64,000 bases of DNA from Aedes albopictus (lineage: Eukaryota > Arthropoda > Insecta > Diptera > Culicidae). A model generated the notes under the pieces. That model ran no database searches. It saw only the letters and a list, made by a program, of their open reading frames with translations, and was not told the DNA's origin. The position numbers were made by a program, and so were the translations under genes. Location: assembly GCF_035046485.1 (NCBI RefSeq), contig NC_085137.1, positions 449,802,980-449,866,979 of the forward strand, in the 5' to 3' direction. Below are positions 43,892 to 55,112 of this stretch, piece by piece. The first letter of the stretch is position 1. Every line of letters starts with the position of its first letter.

Positions 43892-44680
43892 GGGGATAGA
43901 CAAAATGATCGGGACAGGCAAAATTTTCCCTTCTCAAAAAATATTCAAATAGCTGTAACTTTTCGAAAATTGCATCAAATATTCTCGAATTTTTACTATT
44001 AGTTGATCATTTAGTTGTGTATCAGTGGACAACAAGAAATCGGGCTATTCTGCACGAAGTCATGAAGATTTTAGGAAAAAGGTATATTTATCCGATTGCC
44101 AACTTTGAGCTGTTTTATCTCCACATTCAATGAACCGAATGCAATGAAATGTTGACCATTTATGACTTATATAATGAGCTTTGAAAAACTTTTGACTTAA
44201 CTTAAAATTCTTTACACAGAAGAAAAATATAACGATTTGATTATTTTTCTAATAAAACACCAAATTTTCTCAAATTTCAACATCGTTTCAAAATTCAAGA
44301 TGCTAATTATAGTTAATTTATATTCCCTCCAATTTGTCTTGGATATAAATTCGTTTTGAAAGAAAATAACAACATAGCCGGCAATTCATTGAAAAATTAA
44401 TGGGATGTATATTAAAAATAGACCAATTTACTAAAAAATCATAAAATAAAGGAAATCGCTATAACTTTTTCTCTTGTTAATAATTTTAAGTTAAGTCAAA
44501 CGTTTTTTAGAGCTCATTATATAAGTCGTAAATAGTCAAAATTTCATTGCATTCGGTTCATTGAATCCGGAGATATATTAGCACAAAGTTGGCTATCGGA
44601 CAATTCTACCTTTTTCAAAAATGCTTATAACTTCGTGCAGAATAGTCCGATCTTTTCCAAATTTTGTCCACAGATACAAT
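43892..44680. mobile_element. foldback element, GACAAAATGATCGGGACAGG end
   Basis: The left flank carries GATAGACAAAATGATCGGGA, a Tc1-like terminal motif. Arms at 44023-44212 and 44484-44676 are inverted copies (TCGGGCTATTCTGCACGAAG mirrored by CTTCGTGCAGAATAGTCCGA). The spacer is AT-rich without coding sequence. The right terminus is not clear. Confidence 0.75.
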
Positions 44681-44689
44681 ATGTTGTTC

Positions 44690-44905
44690 GATCGTAGAGT
44701 TCTGCGGAGTCCAAAGAATGCTTGATTTCCTGCCACAATGCGTCTCTGGATTTCTTTGCTGATGTCGTTGTCGGGATAATCGCACCCGGATTTTTGCGGC
44801 TACAAGGTCAATGTTTGGCCCTCTGTAGGACCTCACGTCAATGACGTCCGAAAATGGAATTTTATTCAGAGACGAATGCCCCAGAGGTAAAGTCTCTCTA
44901 AACAA
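44690..44905 (-). pseudogene. LINE endonuclease C-terminal fragment
   Basis: The minus-strand frame includes DVIDVRSYRGPNID then LVAAKIRVRLS. The same region of the LINE at 53690 reads DITNVRTYRSANIDSDHYLV. Here the SDH catalytic block is deleted between NID and LVAAK. It is a dead fragment of a related endonuclease/RT element. Confidence 0.75.
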
Positions 44906-44929
44906 AAAAAAAAAAATGGAATTATACTA

Positions 44930-45065
44930 TTTACTTTTTGCCTTTCTCGTACACCAAGGTGTATCAAAAGGCTATATGTTTACTCCAAAAACGAAAATTT
45001 TATAGAGCCCTCGGAGGGGTCAAGTCTTATGTACCAATCGACTCAGCTGGACGAGTTGAGATGAT
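44930..45065. repeat. dispersed repeat leading into the satellite
   Basis: Starts TTTTGCCTTTCTCGTACACC and runs through CCAATCGACTCAGCTGGACG to the GT microsatellite. It probably belongs to one unit with the array that follows. Confidence 0.5.
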
Positions 45066-45142
45066 GTCTGTGTGTGTGTATGTGTGTGTGTATGTGTGTG
45101 TGTGTATGTATGTGTGTGCGTATGTGCGTGTGTGTGTATGTG
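45066..45142. repeat. (GT)n-type microsatellite
   Basis: GTCTGTGTGTGTGTATGTGT-type run with scattered TATG. Frames across it encode only Val/Cys/Tyr or His/Thr runs. Confidence 0.9.
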
Positions 45143-45299
45143 TACAAAAAGGTCACCTCATGTTTAGATAGTAAATATGAACCGATTTCAACGACCGATG
45201 GTTCATTCGACGGGGTACATTGTCCCATTGTTTCCTATTGAAAATGGTTCAGATCGGTCCAGCCGTTCCGGAGTTATGGCCATTAAGGTGTTCCAGATC

Positions 45300-46870
45300 G
45301 GTACCCCAGGAAGGGGCCAGATACGAAAACGCTACAATCCCATGCATGCGACACATCAAACCACGCCATTTTGAATAACCTGATGAACGGTAAGCAGGGA
45401 AATAGTCTCAGACCATATCTGAACCGGTAGTAATCCGGAACCGGTTCCGGGTGTTCCGCCGGAAGTGGCCAAATATGAAAGTGAACCAAACCCATGCATG
45501 CGACACATCAAACAGCGGCTTCTTCGATAACCTGATGAACAGTAGGCAGGAAAACATTCTCAGACCATATCTGAACCGGTAGTGTTCCGGAACCGGTTCC
45601 TAGTGTTCCGCCGAAAGTGGCCAAATATGAAAGTGAACCAAACCCATGCATGCGACACATCAAACAGCGGCTTTTTCGATAACCTGATGAACAGTAGGCA
45701 GGAAAACATTCTCAGACCATATTTGAACCGGTAGTTTTACAGAACCCAGATGTCCTACCGGAAGTAGCCGAGCATAAAAGTTAAACAAACCCTCACATGC
45801 GACACATCAAATCGCGGCTCTTTAGGCAACCTGATAAATCTTTAGCTAGAAAATAGTTTCAGACCATATTTGGATCAACCGATAGTGTTCCGGAACCGGT
45901 TCCAGGTGTCCCGCCCGATGTGGTCAAATGTGGAAGAGAACCAAACCCATGCCTGCGGCACATTAAACAGCGGATATTTAAATTATTTGATAAACGATTA
46001 GCAAGAAAATAAACTCAGACCACAACTAAGATATCTTTAAAGACTACCGATAGTGTACCGGAACCGATCTAGGGTGTCCCGCCGGAAGTGGCCAAATGCC
46101 AAAAGGCACCAAACCCATGCATGTGACACATCAGATAGCGGCTTTTCAGATAACTTGATGAATGGTTAGCAAGAAAATAGGCTCAGACCACATTAGACAA
46201 TATCGGTAGTGTTCCAGAACCGGTTCAGTTGTTACGCCAGAAGTGGTCAATTGCACAAATGAACCAAACCCATCCATTAGACACATCAATTCATGTTTTT
46301 TTAGGAAGCCTGATGAACAGTTAGCAAGAAACTAGTCTCAAACTTATAAGGGATAATCGGTATTGTCCTGGAATCGGTTCCGGGTATCCCGCTGTAAGTG
46401 GCCAAATGAAAAAAAAAAGATCCTAGCCCATGCATGGTATACAACAAATCGTGACTTTTTAGATAACTCGAAAAACGGTTAGCAAGAAAATTGACTCAGA
46501 CCGCATTCAAAACTACCGATAGTGTTCAGGATTGGATTTCTCGGGTATCCTACCGAATGTGGCCAAATACAAAAGTGAACCAAACCCATGCATGCGACAC
46601 ATCAAACCACGGTTTTTTTTAAATAAGGGAACGTCCATAAATTACGTCACACAAAATTTGACAATTTTCAACCCCCTCCCCCCTATGTCACACTTTTTGT
46701 ATGAGGCCTTTAAAATTTTAGTATGGGTCGCCAAACTTTGCCGAACACCCCCTCCCCCTCAAAGCGTGACGTAATTTATGGACGTTCCCTAACTTGAGGA
46801 ACGATTAGCAAGAAAATAGGCTCAGACCACATTAGAGGCTACCGATAGTGATGCAGTACCAGCATTGGGT
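45300..46870. repeat. 155-bp tandem satellite, about 9 units
   Basis: The landmark GCGACACATCAAA recurs near 45348, 45500, 45652, 45799, 45955, 46123, 46278, 46436 and 46594, a spacing of 147-168 bp. Each unit also has AACCTGATGAACRGT, CTCAGACCA and TTCCGGAACCGGTTCC. The first three units are most alike and later ones diverge. A MITE interrupts the last unit at 46627-46789. Confidence 0.9.
46624..46792. mobile_element. GGGAACGTCCATAAATTACG MITE in the satellite
   Basis: A 163-bp element (46627-46789) with ends GGGAACGTCCATAAATTACG and its inverse, flanked by TAA on both sides. Neighbouring satellite units read through the same point (GATAACTTGATG), which proves the empty site. The three-base TAA target indicates PIF/Harbinger-type mobilisation. 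Confidence 0.93.
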
Positions 46871-47033
46871 GCTTCACAGGAACTATAAAGGTGAACAAAG
46901 ACAATGCAAGCGATAAATATGTGTAAGAGAACAACATCTTGACTGAACTAAGACCACATATATACAGACGTCTCACTCTACTCACTAACCATCGTGCTTG
47001 TTTCAACGGTTGAATCAAATATAAATCAAGCCT

Positions 47034-48447
47034 AACTTTACCAAACACCGTATGTAACATAGAGTAATGCGGGGCAAAAGTTCGCACCTAACAGACTTAA
47101 TCAAATAAACGAATCCCTGTCATGTTACCTTCGAAACGTAGTACTAGATTTTTTCACGTTCCTTGGGTAGTTCTAGTAATAAAATTTTTAATTCAAGTAC
47201 TCAAATGCGAACTTTTGTCCCATAGTGTGAAATTCATTTATTTCATGTATATTCATGTTCACCATTTCACTCTATGCACGTAATGTGTTTCTTTCAATTC
47301 ATGACCTTACATACCAATTGAAACACGGCCTGGTACTCAGCTTAAGTATGCAGTGTATTTTATGAACACTTCCAAAACTTATAACAAAGAGCGTTACTGA
47401 AGTTGTCAAAATACATTGTGAAATAATTACAGCTGTAAGTGTTACACAAAATACTTGAAAAAAAAAAAACAAATATGCTACAAAACTTTTGAACGGGACC
47501 GTAATTTTATTCTAACCTTCGTCAGTATGGTGATGAATTATAAGTATGAATTTACAAACTAAGCTATGAAAGACCCCCAAAAAAGTACAACATAATATTC
47601 CCAAAAACTTTCAAAGGTTGACATGAATATGGCGAAAAAATGTTCCAAAATGTTTTTCATCCATTTTTCATTTTTAAAAGGCGAACACACTGATTGCCTT
47701 ATAATCGATTATCTTCCAAAAATAAGTTCAAATCCTTTTTCAGAACGATTTAAAGATGCATACTACAGATATTATACATAATATTAGTTTCTATACAAAA
47801 TCGTCATTGCTTCAAATGTTTTGTAACTATATTGATGCTCTAGATTCAGAAATATAGTGTGAACTTTTGCCCCACAGCTACTGCGAACTTTTGCCACACT
47901 GTCGAGGCTTTAGCAATGTTCCTTTCTACAAGAAGCACTAGAATATTTTTGTTTGTTCGAGTGCACCTCTCGAACTACTATGGAATGACGATTCTCCGAC
48001 ATCAAGAGATTTTGTAAATCTTCTTCTTCCGTTCATTACAAATTCTTATTACAAAAGGTCCAAAAATTACATTAAAACAGCTAGAAACACACTTGTTTAC
48101 ATAACTCTGCCACTACATAACGAAATCGTTCCAGTTTGACGATTATCTGGCCTGACAATGTGTCGAATCTATACAAGTTTGCCTGGGTTTTTAAAAAAGA
48201 CTCACTGCGAACTTTTGCCCCGCATTACTCTATGTAAATATAAAAGAGATTTTCACATGAGGCGCTGAATTTCGTTAAGGATTACTTGTATCACTCACCT
48301 TTAGGGATGATTTGTGAAAAAATGCCCGGATTTTTTCACGTTTCTGAAATGCTCAATCTCAATGTATTAGTTGCTATGGGAACAGCGAACTTCCGCTTCG
48401 ATCGTCTTCGTTCGTGGATTTTGTTAGATACGGTGTTTGGTAAAGTT
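47034..48447. mobile_element. outer inverted pair AACTTTACCAAACACCGTA
   Basis: AACTTTACCAAACACCGTA (47034-47052) is exactly mirrored at 48429-48447. It brackets the element at 47057-48235 almost immediately on the left and by about 190 bp on the right, so the inner element probably inserted beside or within one end of a small foldback. Confidence 0.6.
47057..48235. mobile_element. 1.18 kb element with perfect 30-bp terminal repeats
   Basis: ACATAGAGTAATGCGGGGCA then AAAGTTCGCA (47057) is repeated exactly in inverse at 48206-48235. The motif GCGAACTTTTGCCCC recurs inside near 47211, 47862 and 47883. No transposase is present. The identical ends suggest recent activity. Confidence 0.88.
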
Positions 48448-49755
48448 ACGCGTTAAATCGTTTTTGTTCGATTGACGTTTCCTCACTACCGCCATCAAGC
48501 CAGCAGTGGGTTGTGAAATGTAACCTGATTAGCATTTGGCGATTATTTTTTCGTGACGATGAATATAACAGCAATATGTTCCAAATGATATGTCTGTTTG
48601 TCTGTACTAAAGCAGTCTCAACAAATCACACCATTTCAGATTGCTGAGGTGTAAAAATATACAGTAGGATGGATCAACTTTATATGGGAAAATGAAAATT
48701 ATCGCATCAACCTCGGACAAAGTTTTTCTCAATCCTCTTTTGCGTCTAAAACAAGGTCTAAAACTATTGGGAATTTTTTTTATGGTTTTATTGCTTGCAT
48801 TTTTTGTCAAATATTACATGAATCTTGTAACCTATGATAATAAAATATAGCCGAAAGTGTGAAAAAAAACTTTGTCGAAGACCGTAAAGTCATCTGTGAT
48901 TGTGAAAAAAGTTATATCCTAGCTTGTAATTATCGTCTTGATGTTGATCGGCCTTCAGTGATAGTGAAGGTGCTCATGCAGTCAACTGAAAATTCTGATA
49001 TTTTTCAGCTCTGTCTATACGTTTAACATAACGTTGGAATATGTTCCATTAATAAGTTTCCCAATTTTATTAAAATTATTGCTTTACTAAATAAAGTATT
49101 CTCAGGATTTAGGAACAGTTCAGATTACGTCGACGGAAAGATCGTGCTTCGGAATGATGGCCCATGCACAGACATTTTCTAAACAAAGCAATAGTGGAAG
49201 ATTCCAAAAACAGGGACCGAATTGTAGACCACCCGATAGGTAGTAGATAGTCCGCATCACGACGGTTTCAAACCGAACAGATTCATTATATACCAAAACA
49301 TCCGTATGACATTTTTGAGTTTAGCAAAGCCATCTTGACAAGGAAACCTTGACCTTGAAAATCATAAACTAGTGTTTTTGATATCTCCAGAAGACTGCAA
49401 AGCCAACATTCTGAAGCAAAACTATCCCACCAGTCGTATCGCGACCAAGGAAAGATCATGAGTACATATTCAACGAGAAAGGCACTATCACCACTAGGTG
49501 GATTAATCTGGTTTTTTTTTATTTTCATTAGCCTATGATAAAAATGCTTCTTTAATGGAATGTCACCCACATAGAAGATAAACAAGTGATTTATCAAAAT
49601 AGATTAAAATACAAAACTTGCATTCTGATTATCATTGCATAGTTACCCAAACTCGAGTAAAGTAACAGGACTTTTGCTTATATGTACTAATTTTGTTAAT
49701 GAAACATATGTGTAACTTATTTTTCATATGATTTTATTTATTTTTTTACTTTCAG
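48448..49755. other. no gene seen
   Basis: Mixed AT-rich sequence ending in a T-rich tract that serves as the splice acceptor of the next exon. The minus frame at 49286-49597 has no domain. Confidence 0.5.
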
Positions 49756-49803
49756 TTATACAAGATGTGCGATGTCAAGATTTTGGTTACGATGGGGCGA
49801 AAG
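49756..49803 (+). CDS. alpha-carbonic anhydrase, 48-nt exon
   Basis: The acceptor TTTACTTTCAG precedes 49756 and the donor GTAAGT starts at 49804. Two bases complete a codon from an upstream exon, then the frame reads IQDVRCQDFGYDGAKG, with the last codon split at phase 1. The joined protein gives [14 protein letters not shown], the N-terminal strand of secreted alpha-carbonic anhydrases. These zinc enzymes interconvert carbon dioxide and bicarbonate. The previous exon, expected to encode a signal peptide, was not found. The T-rich acceptor and the perfect phase match to 58477 make this exon reliable despite its size. Confidence 0.88.
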
Positions 49804-49992
49804 GTAAGTTTTATTTATAATATTTCGAGCTTATCAATTCACTAAATGTCTACTAGTGTCTACATTTTCAAGTGAAAAAGACTTGACAAATTAAAATATC
49901 TGTCCTGGGCAATTGCCCAGCATCACCTTGACCTGTGGCCAGGTCAAATTTCTGTCAACTTTTTTTCAATAATCTAATAGTAACTCATTCAA

Positions 49993-50166
49993 TTAGGGGT
50001 GATACACAAATTATGTCACGCAAAAATCGACCTTTTGCAACCCCCCCCCCCTCCCCCCTATGTCACACTTTTTGTACGGGACCTCAATATTTTTGTAAGG
50101 GTCGTCACGCTCTGCGAAACCCCCCTCCCCCCTAAAAGCGTGACGTAATTTGTGTACGACCCCTTA
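49993..50166. mobile_element. GGGGTGATACACAAATTATG MITE
   Basis: A 168-bp element (49996-50163) with ends GGGGTGATACACAAATTATGTC and, in reverse complement, GGGGTCGTACACAAATTACGTC, flanked by TTA on each side. C-runs and TATGTCACACTTTTTGTA are shared with the MITE at 46627, so the two are sister families. Confidence 0.9.
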
Positions 50167-50510
50167 TTACATTCATAGACACTCAATCTAGGAGTTCTGT
50201 GTATTATTAAACATTATCTATTATCTTAATTTGGTAAAATAAATTTAAACTATTATTCATATTCATTAATACAATATTTTAACCTTAGTTAAAAATATAT
50301 ATATAAAGAGCTAATCGTAGCAATAGACGATTGCAACGATTTTTGACGAAAATTTGCTATGATTTTCGTTGACGTGTGCTCCAATGTTTCAATATTGGAA
50401 GTTTGATGCAACTTATAAGTGATATACCAGGGAGGCAGCTTCAAAATCATTTTCAAAATTTTATTCTGAATTCAATCGCATGTAAACTGTACGCACGCAT
50501 ATTGCCTCTA

Positions 50511-50708
50511 CTATAGCATCCTATTCAACATTATATGCGATCGTGTGTTGACTGGGAGATCGTTGTTGCCATAGAGCTCTGCAAACAGCTCACCTTTCTC
50601 GTTTATTTCTCCGAGACCATGGCTTCCCATGACGTGCTCATAGTCCGAGTTATCGTAACCAACCTTCAAGTTGAAGTCATCCATGAGGAGCTTGAAGATT
50701 TTATGCAC
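50511..50708 (-). pseudogene. LINE endonuclease fragment
   Basis: The minus-strand frame reads LLMDDFNLKVGYDNSDYEHV then MGSHGLGEINEKGELFAELY. This is the GDFN catalytic region of RTE-like endonucleases, with the catalytic-loop glycine replaced by Asp (MDDFN). Both ends are missing. ATTCGGCC repeats abut its upstream side. Confidence 0.78.
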
Positions 50709-50736
50709 AATAGAACTCAGGGCTCCGAGTCATTTG

Positions 50737-51095
50737 GTCGAACGCCATTTGGTCGAATGCCGTTTGGCCGAAAAATGAATGACAAACTTGAGTGATCATT
50801 CCATTTTTCTCCGCATCACTATAACTAGAAAGAATAGCCTATAATTCAAAGAAGGAATAATCTTTGATATAATATTGGCAGTTTCAATGCCAAATAATAC
50901 CTCAATGCCAAAACTAGAAAGAATAGCCTATGATTAAAAGAAGGAAATATTTCTTATGATTATATTGGCAGTTGGAATGTCAAACAATTCTTATGAATTC
51001 TTTCGATCATGATTCGGCCAAACGACCATTCGGCCTGATGGCAGTCAGCCAAACGCCATTCGGCCAAACGGCTTTCGGCCAAATGGCCGGACACC
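50737..51095. repeat. ATTCGGCC repeats flanking a 250-bp unit
   Basis: CATTTGGTCGAACGCCATTTGG-type units at 50737-50775 and CCATTCGGCCAAACGG-type units at 51005-51090 lie in opposite orientation around about 230 bp. Within that, AACTAGAAAGAATAGCCTAT is itself repeated (50825 and 50918). This may be an element with multimeric inverted ends. Confidence 0.6.
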
Positions 51096-51183
51096 AGAAC
51101 TCAGTTGACTGTGAAAGTTCTCTTTGTTCTGCATTCCAGGCTTCGAACCTGTGTTCTTGATCTAGCCACAATTATCCATCCAG

Positions 51184-51405
51184 TGGGCTTCGTGGCCGAG
51201 CGGTTAGCGGCGTCAGTCGTTTAGGTGTCTCGTAAGCCTCGGAGTGTGGGTTCGATTCCCACTCCAGTCGGGGAAAACTTTTCGTCAAACGGAAAATTCT
51301 CCACTGGGCCACTGGGTGTTATATGTGTTGTCCGTTGTCGAATGTTTGTACTGTTCAGTCTGTAGAGGCCGCAAGGTCGAAGACGGTGTAATAGTCTTTT
51401 CTAAA
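51184..51405 (+). mobile_element. tRNA-derived SINE (copy 2), intact pol III boxes
   Basis: Box A TGGCCGAGCGG (51193-51203) and box B GGTTCGATTCC (51249-51259) match consensus. The body matches 11424-11640. The better-preserved promoter suggests this copy is younger. It lies in the carbonic anhydrase intron in the same orientation as the gene. Confidence 0.9.
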
Positions 51406-52677
51406 ATATCCCTTTCGTGACGAACCAACACAATTGAGCTGTTGAGCGGTAACAGTTTTGCATATTTTTTTCATCTGTCTAGACTTTGTTTTATATTATG
51501 TAAATTGTTACACTAATTCAGCCATTACTTATACTTGTATCTGTGAAATAAACTTTTGTTTACGTTGCCTGTAAAATTTACAACAACAAGGTAAACAAAA
51601 AGTGGGCAAAAACGGTAAAACATGAAAAAGCATATTATTTATTTCCGATTTATCTACGTAGTCAACGCTAGAAATCAAAAGATAAAGAGTAGTTTTTTTT
51701 CAAATAAGTAAAAATAATAATTACTTTTTTGGGAAATCTAAGAGTTCTGGAGAGCCAAAGTTGAGCAATTTGTATGGAGATTTCACTTTTTTGCGCTCCG
51801 TCACGAAAGGGATATATAGGTTCCCACTGGAAGCCAATCTGTGTACTCTAAAGTTCGGCTAATGGACTTCGCTAAGTCCTAGGATCTCAAGCTTCATATG
51901 GCATGCCTGCTTGGCTAGGGTATGTGTACCATCAGTAATCTCACGCTCCCATATCCTATTCTAAAACAAGAGATTACGGTTCCAATTGATTCCGTGTAGG
52001 GCTGCCACCTTAGGTATTGCTTTCGGTGGAGGAGCATTTCATACTCAACCGCTAGAAGCCATAACAGATACAATTTGAACCTCACCTCCTTGATGAACAT
52101 ACGCTCGGGACGTACCTCCTCAATTTAGCTGAACTAAGAAGGACAACAGTAGTAGTGTCGAGGCTGAACTACCAGCTAAGCAGCTTGCAGGCTATATAAA
52201 ATAATTCGATCCTACTCCCACATATTATTAGTATATTTTGAACAAAGTTGCTTGATGGATGTATAGCATCGCTGCATCAGTAGCAAAATCGATATGACCG
52301 AGCATTCATTTATCAGAGATAAACTTGTTGATTTTCCCATTTGATGAGCCTCTATTAGTGCTACTGATACTACAATGAAGTCATCATGAAATTAGAGTAC
52401 AATCAACAAATGCACCCAGAGAACCCAGAATGACAATCCCAGCAGAGTGCTATCAATTCAATGCTATAATGGGTCCATTTTCAGATCGGATGCAACCGGT
52501 GCACACGAACAACTGCTGCTGTCACCATTACCTATCCAGAATGGCCTTCAGGGAAATTGATATTAATTAAATAATTGTACCTTCATGGGCACGGGAGGAG
52601 TGGCGCCTACATTGAGTTGCAATGTGTCGTTAATTCGATCGTTCCTGGTCTTCCCGACGACATCATGAGAAACCACG
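51406..52677. other. intronic spacer, no feature called
   Basis: TATCCCTTTCGTGACG (51409) and CGTCACGAAAGGGATATA (51800) form an inverted pair around about 375 bp, a probable further MITE. The rest appears unique and non-coding. Confidence 0.5.
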
Positions 52678-52788
52678 TAGGGGTTCATTCACAAATATCA
52701 TAACGAAAATTGGGCTGTTTTGACACCCACCCCTTTGTAACACTGTTTGTATCCCCTCCAGCGTTATGACATTTGTGAATAAGCCCTA
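52678..52788. mobile_element. 107-bp TA-flanked MITE
   Basis: Ends GGGGTTCATTCACAAATATCATAACG and, in reverse complement, GGGCTTATTCACAAATGTCATAACG. TA lies on both sides. The middle has CACCCACCCCTTTGTAACAC. No coding sequence. Confidence 0.82.
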
Positions 52789-52789
52789 G

Positions 52790-52995
52790 AGTGTGGGAAC
52801 ATTTCAGAAAGGGGGCTCCTATTTTGATCACCTTCCGCTGTAACACTGTTAATTTTATACCAATTGGCTTAATTTTCTGTACACGGTTAGCGACGTACAG
52901 TATGAAGCCATATACAGATACTCAAGTAATTCGGTATGAAAATAATTGAACTATGGTGTTAAGTGCCCAAAATAGGAGACACTACCCATGATAGG
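52790..52995. repeat. dispersed repeat, CTCCTATTTTGATCACC family
   Basis: AGGGGGCTCCTATTTTGATCA through ACAGTATGAAGCC to CCCAAAATAGGAGACACTACCC forms a loose inverted repeat related to 30360-30520 and 33855-34075. Confidence 0.5.
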
Positions 52996-53689
52996 AGGCA
53001 TGATAGTGTGATTCACTATCTGTTCTGTTGAACATTGATTGAATACCATTTGTGGTGACAGTAAGGAAATGTAACTGCACAATCTAGGCGTCACCATCCA
53101 GCGGGTGTAATTGGGATATCGGCAGATCCACATACCAAACTTCCAATCGCAAGTTCTTCTTGTTAATAGAAGTCATGATTTTCCGTTGCAAATATTTTTT
53201 CACGGCTTGCTCGCAGGGCCGGACACCAACAACCTAACTTTCCGGAGAACCTGGGTGCACAGTTGAGGTGAGAGTTCTTCTCTGCCACGTGCATGAAGAA
53301 CAGACGCTGTTGTGAGCCACTCCTAATCTAGAAAATAGACGGTGTCAGAAGCAGGTATGGTAAGAATGACCTCGATAGCGTCTTTTCTCTAAGGAGGTGC
53401 GGCTCAAACAGCGTCTGTTCTGGCATCAAGCGGCTGAGTAAGAAACGCTGCCCCACGCCCAGCTAGATCCAAGGTGGTAGCCCCATCGGCGTGGTCGTCC
53501 TAGTATTGGTTGGAACGTTAAACAGAACTGGCACGATGGCCCTCCGGCGAGACAGGAGTGTTGGCGTAGGCCCAATAAGCCACCCGTAAAAATCCCCATT
53601 GCGAATAACATAGGAGAAAATACGACTCGATACAATCGGCAAAGACCCACGCGACGAAATAAGGACTACGATTGGAAACTTGGAACATG

Positions 53690-54444
53690 GAATTGCAAGT
53701 CCCTTGGTTTCGCAGGATGTGACAGGATAATCTACATTGAACTACATCCCCGTAACTTCGACTTCGTGGCGTTGCAGGAGCTTTGTTGGACTGGACAGGA
53801 AGTGTGGAAAAGCGGGCATAGAGCGGCTACCTTCTACCAAAGCTGTGGCACCACCAATGAACTGGGAACAGCATTTATAGTGCTGGGCAAGGATGCGACA
53901 ACGTGTGATCGAGTGGCAGCCGATCAACACAAGGATGTGCATGTTAAGAGTTAAGGGCCGTTTCTTCAACTACAGCATCATCAACGTCCACTGCCCACAC
54001 GAAGGGAGACCTGATGACGAGAAAGAAGCGTTCTACGCGCAGCTAGAGCAAACATACGACGGTTGCTCGCTGCGTGGCCTGAAAATCGTTGTCGGCGACA
54101 TGAACGCACAGGTAGGAAAGGAGAAAATGTACAGACCGGTAATTGGGCGAAACAGCCTGCACGCCGTATCGAATAATAACGGCCAGCGACGCGTAAACTT
54201 TTCAGCCTCCCGTGGTTTGGTAGTCCGAAGTACCTTCTTCCCCCGCAAAGATATCCACAAAGCCACCTGGAGATCCCCCGACCACGTTCTAATCGACGGT
54301 AAATTCTTCTCTGATATAACCAACGTCCGCACATACCGCAGTGCGAATATAGATTCGGATCACTACTTAGTCGCTGTACCTTTCGACAGTTATCACCACG
54401 CGTCGAAGTCGAACGCCGCGGCTCAACATCGAGCAGCTGCGTAA
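53690..54444 (+). pseudogene. LINE apurinic-type endonuclease
   Basis: The first frame has FDFVALQELCWTG (catalytic-glutamate region QE). After a frame change near 53940 it continues IINVHCPHEGRPDDEKEAFY, IVVGDMNAQVGKE, HKATWRSPDHVLIDG and NIDSDHYLV (the SDH catalytic motif). The usual DGRTxNQID segment is missing between SPD and HVLID. The open part is 53893-54444. Confidence 0.85.
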
Positions 54445-54451
54445 CGTAGAA

Positions 54452-55112
54452 GTGGCTCAAGACTACGCGCAGCAGTTAGCAGTGGCTCTACCAACGGAAG
54501 AGCAGCTTGGCGCAGCTACACTTGAAGATGGCTGGAGGGACATCCGATCAGCCATAGGTAGTACCTCGGCTACAGCACTAGACTTCGCGACTCCGAATCA
54601 CAGAAACGACTGGTACGATTTTTTATTTATTTATTTAGGCTTTGTGCCACAAGCCGACATGTGCCGAGATAATCACGAGTTGGTCGAGAGGTGGCGGCAG
54701 CATTACGATGAGCACCTCAATGGCGACGTTGCAAGTACCGAAGGTGGCGTGGTTACAGATCTTGGAGTATGTGCACAGGACGAAAGACTTCCGGCCCCTG
54801 ACCTTCAAGAGATTGAGGAGGAGGTTGGCCGGTTGAAAAATAACAAGGCCGCTGGAGCAGATCAACTACCAAGCGAGCTTCTAAAATACGGTGGAGAAGC
54901 ACTGGTGAGAGCACTACACTGGGTCATTACCAAGATTTGGGAGGAGGAAGTATTACCGGAGGAATGGATGGAAGGTATCGTGTGCCCCATCTACAAAAAG
55001 GGCGACAAGTTGGATTGCGGGAACTACCGCGCGATCACACTACTGAGCGCTGCCTACAAGATACTCTCTCAAATTTTATGCCGCCGTCTATCACCGATTG
55101 CAAGACAATGTA
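54452..55112 (+). pseudogene. LINE reverse transcriptase, N-terminal half
   Basis: Contains LPAPDLQEIEEEVGRLKNNK, AAGADQLPSELLKYGG, WEEEVLPEEWMEGIVCPIYK and GNYRAITLLSAAYKILSQIL, the conserved fingers of endonuclease/RT LINEs. The frame is open up to SPIARQ, where the inserted element begins. Confidence 0.88.

Noticed and set aside
45043..45228. His/Thr repeat frame
   Set aside because: Translation of the (GT)n microsatellite at 45066-45142.
45300..46620. CRISPR array
   Set aside because: The 155-bp units are contiguous satellite repeats, not short repeats separated by unique spacers, and the genome is eukaryotic.
53981..54460. 159-residue minus-strand frame opposite the LINE endonuclease
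   Set aside because: A shadow of the plus-strand endonuclease, which has recognisable catalytic motifs.
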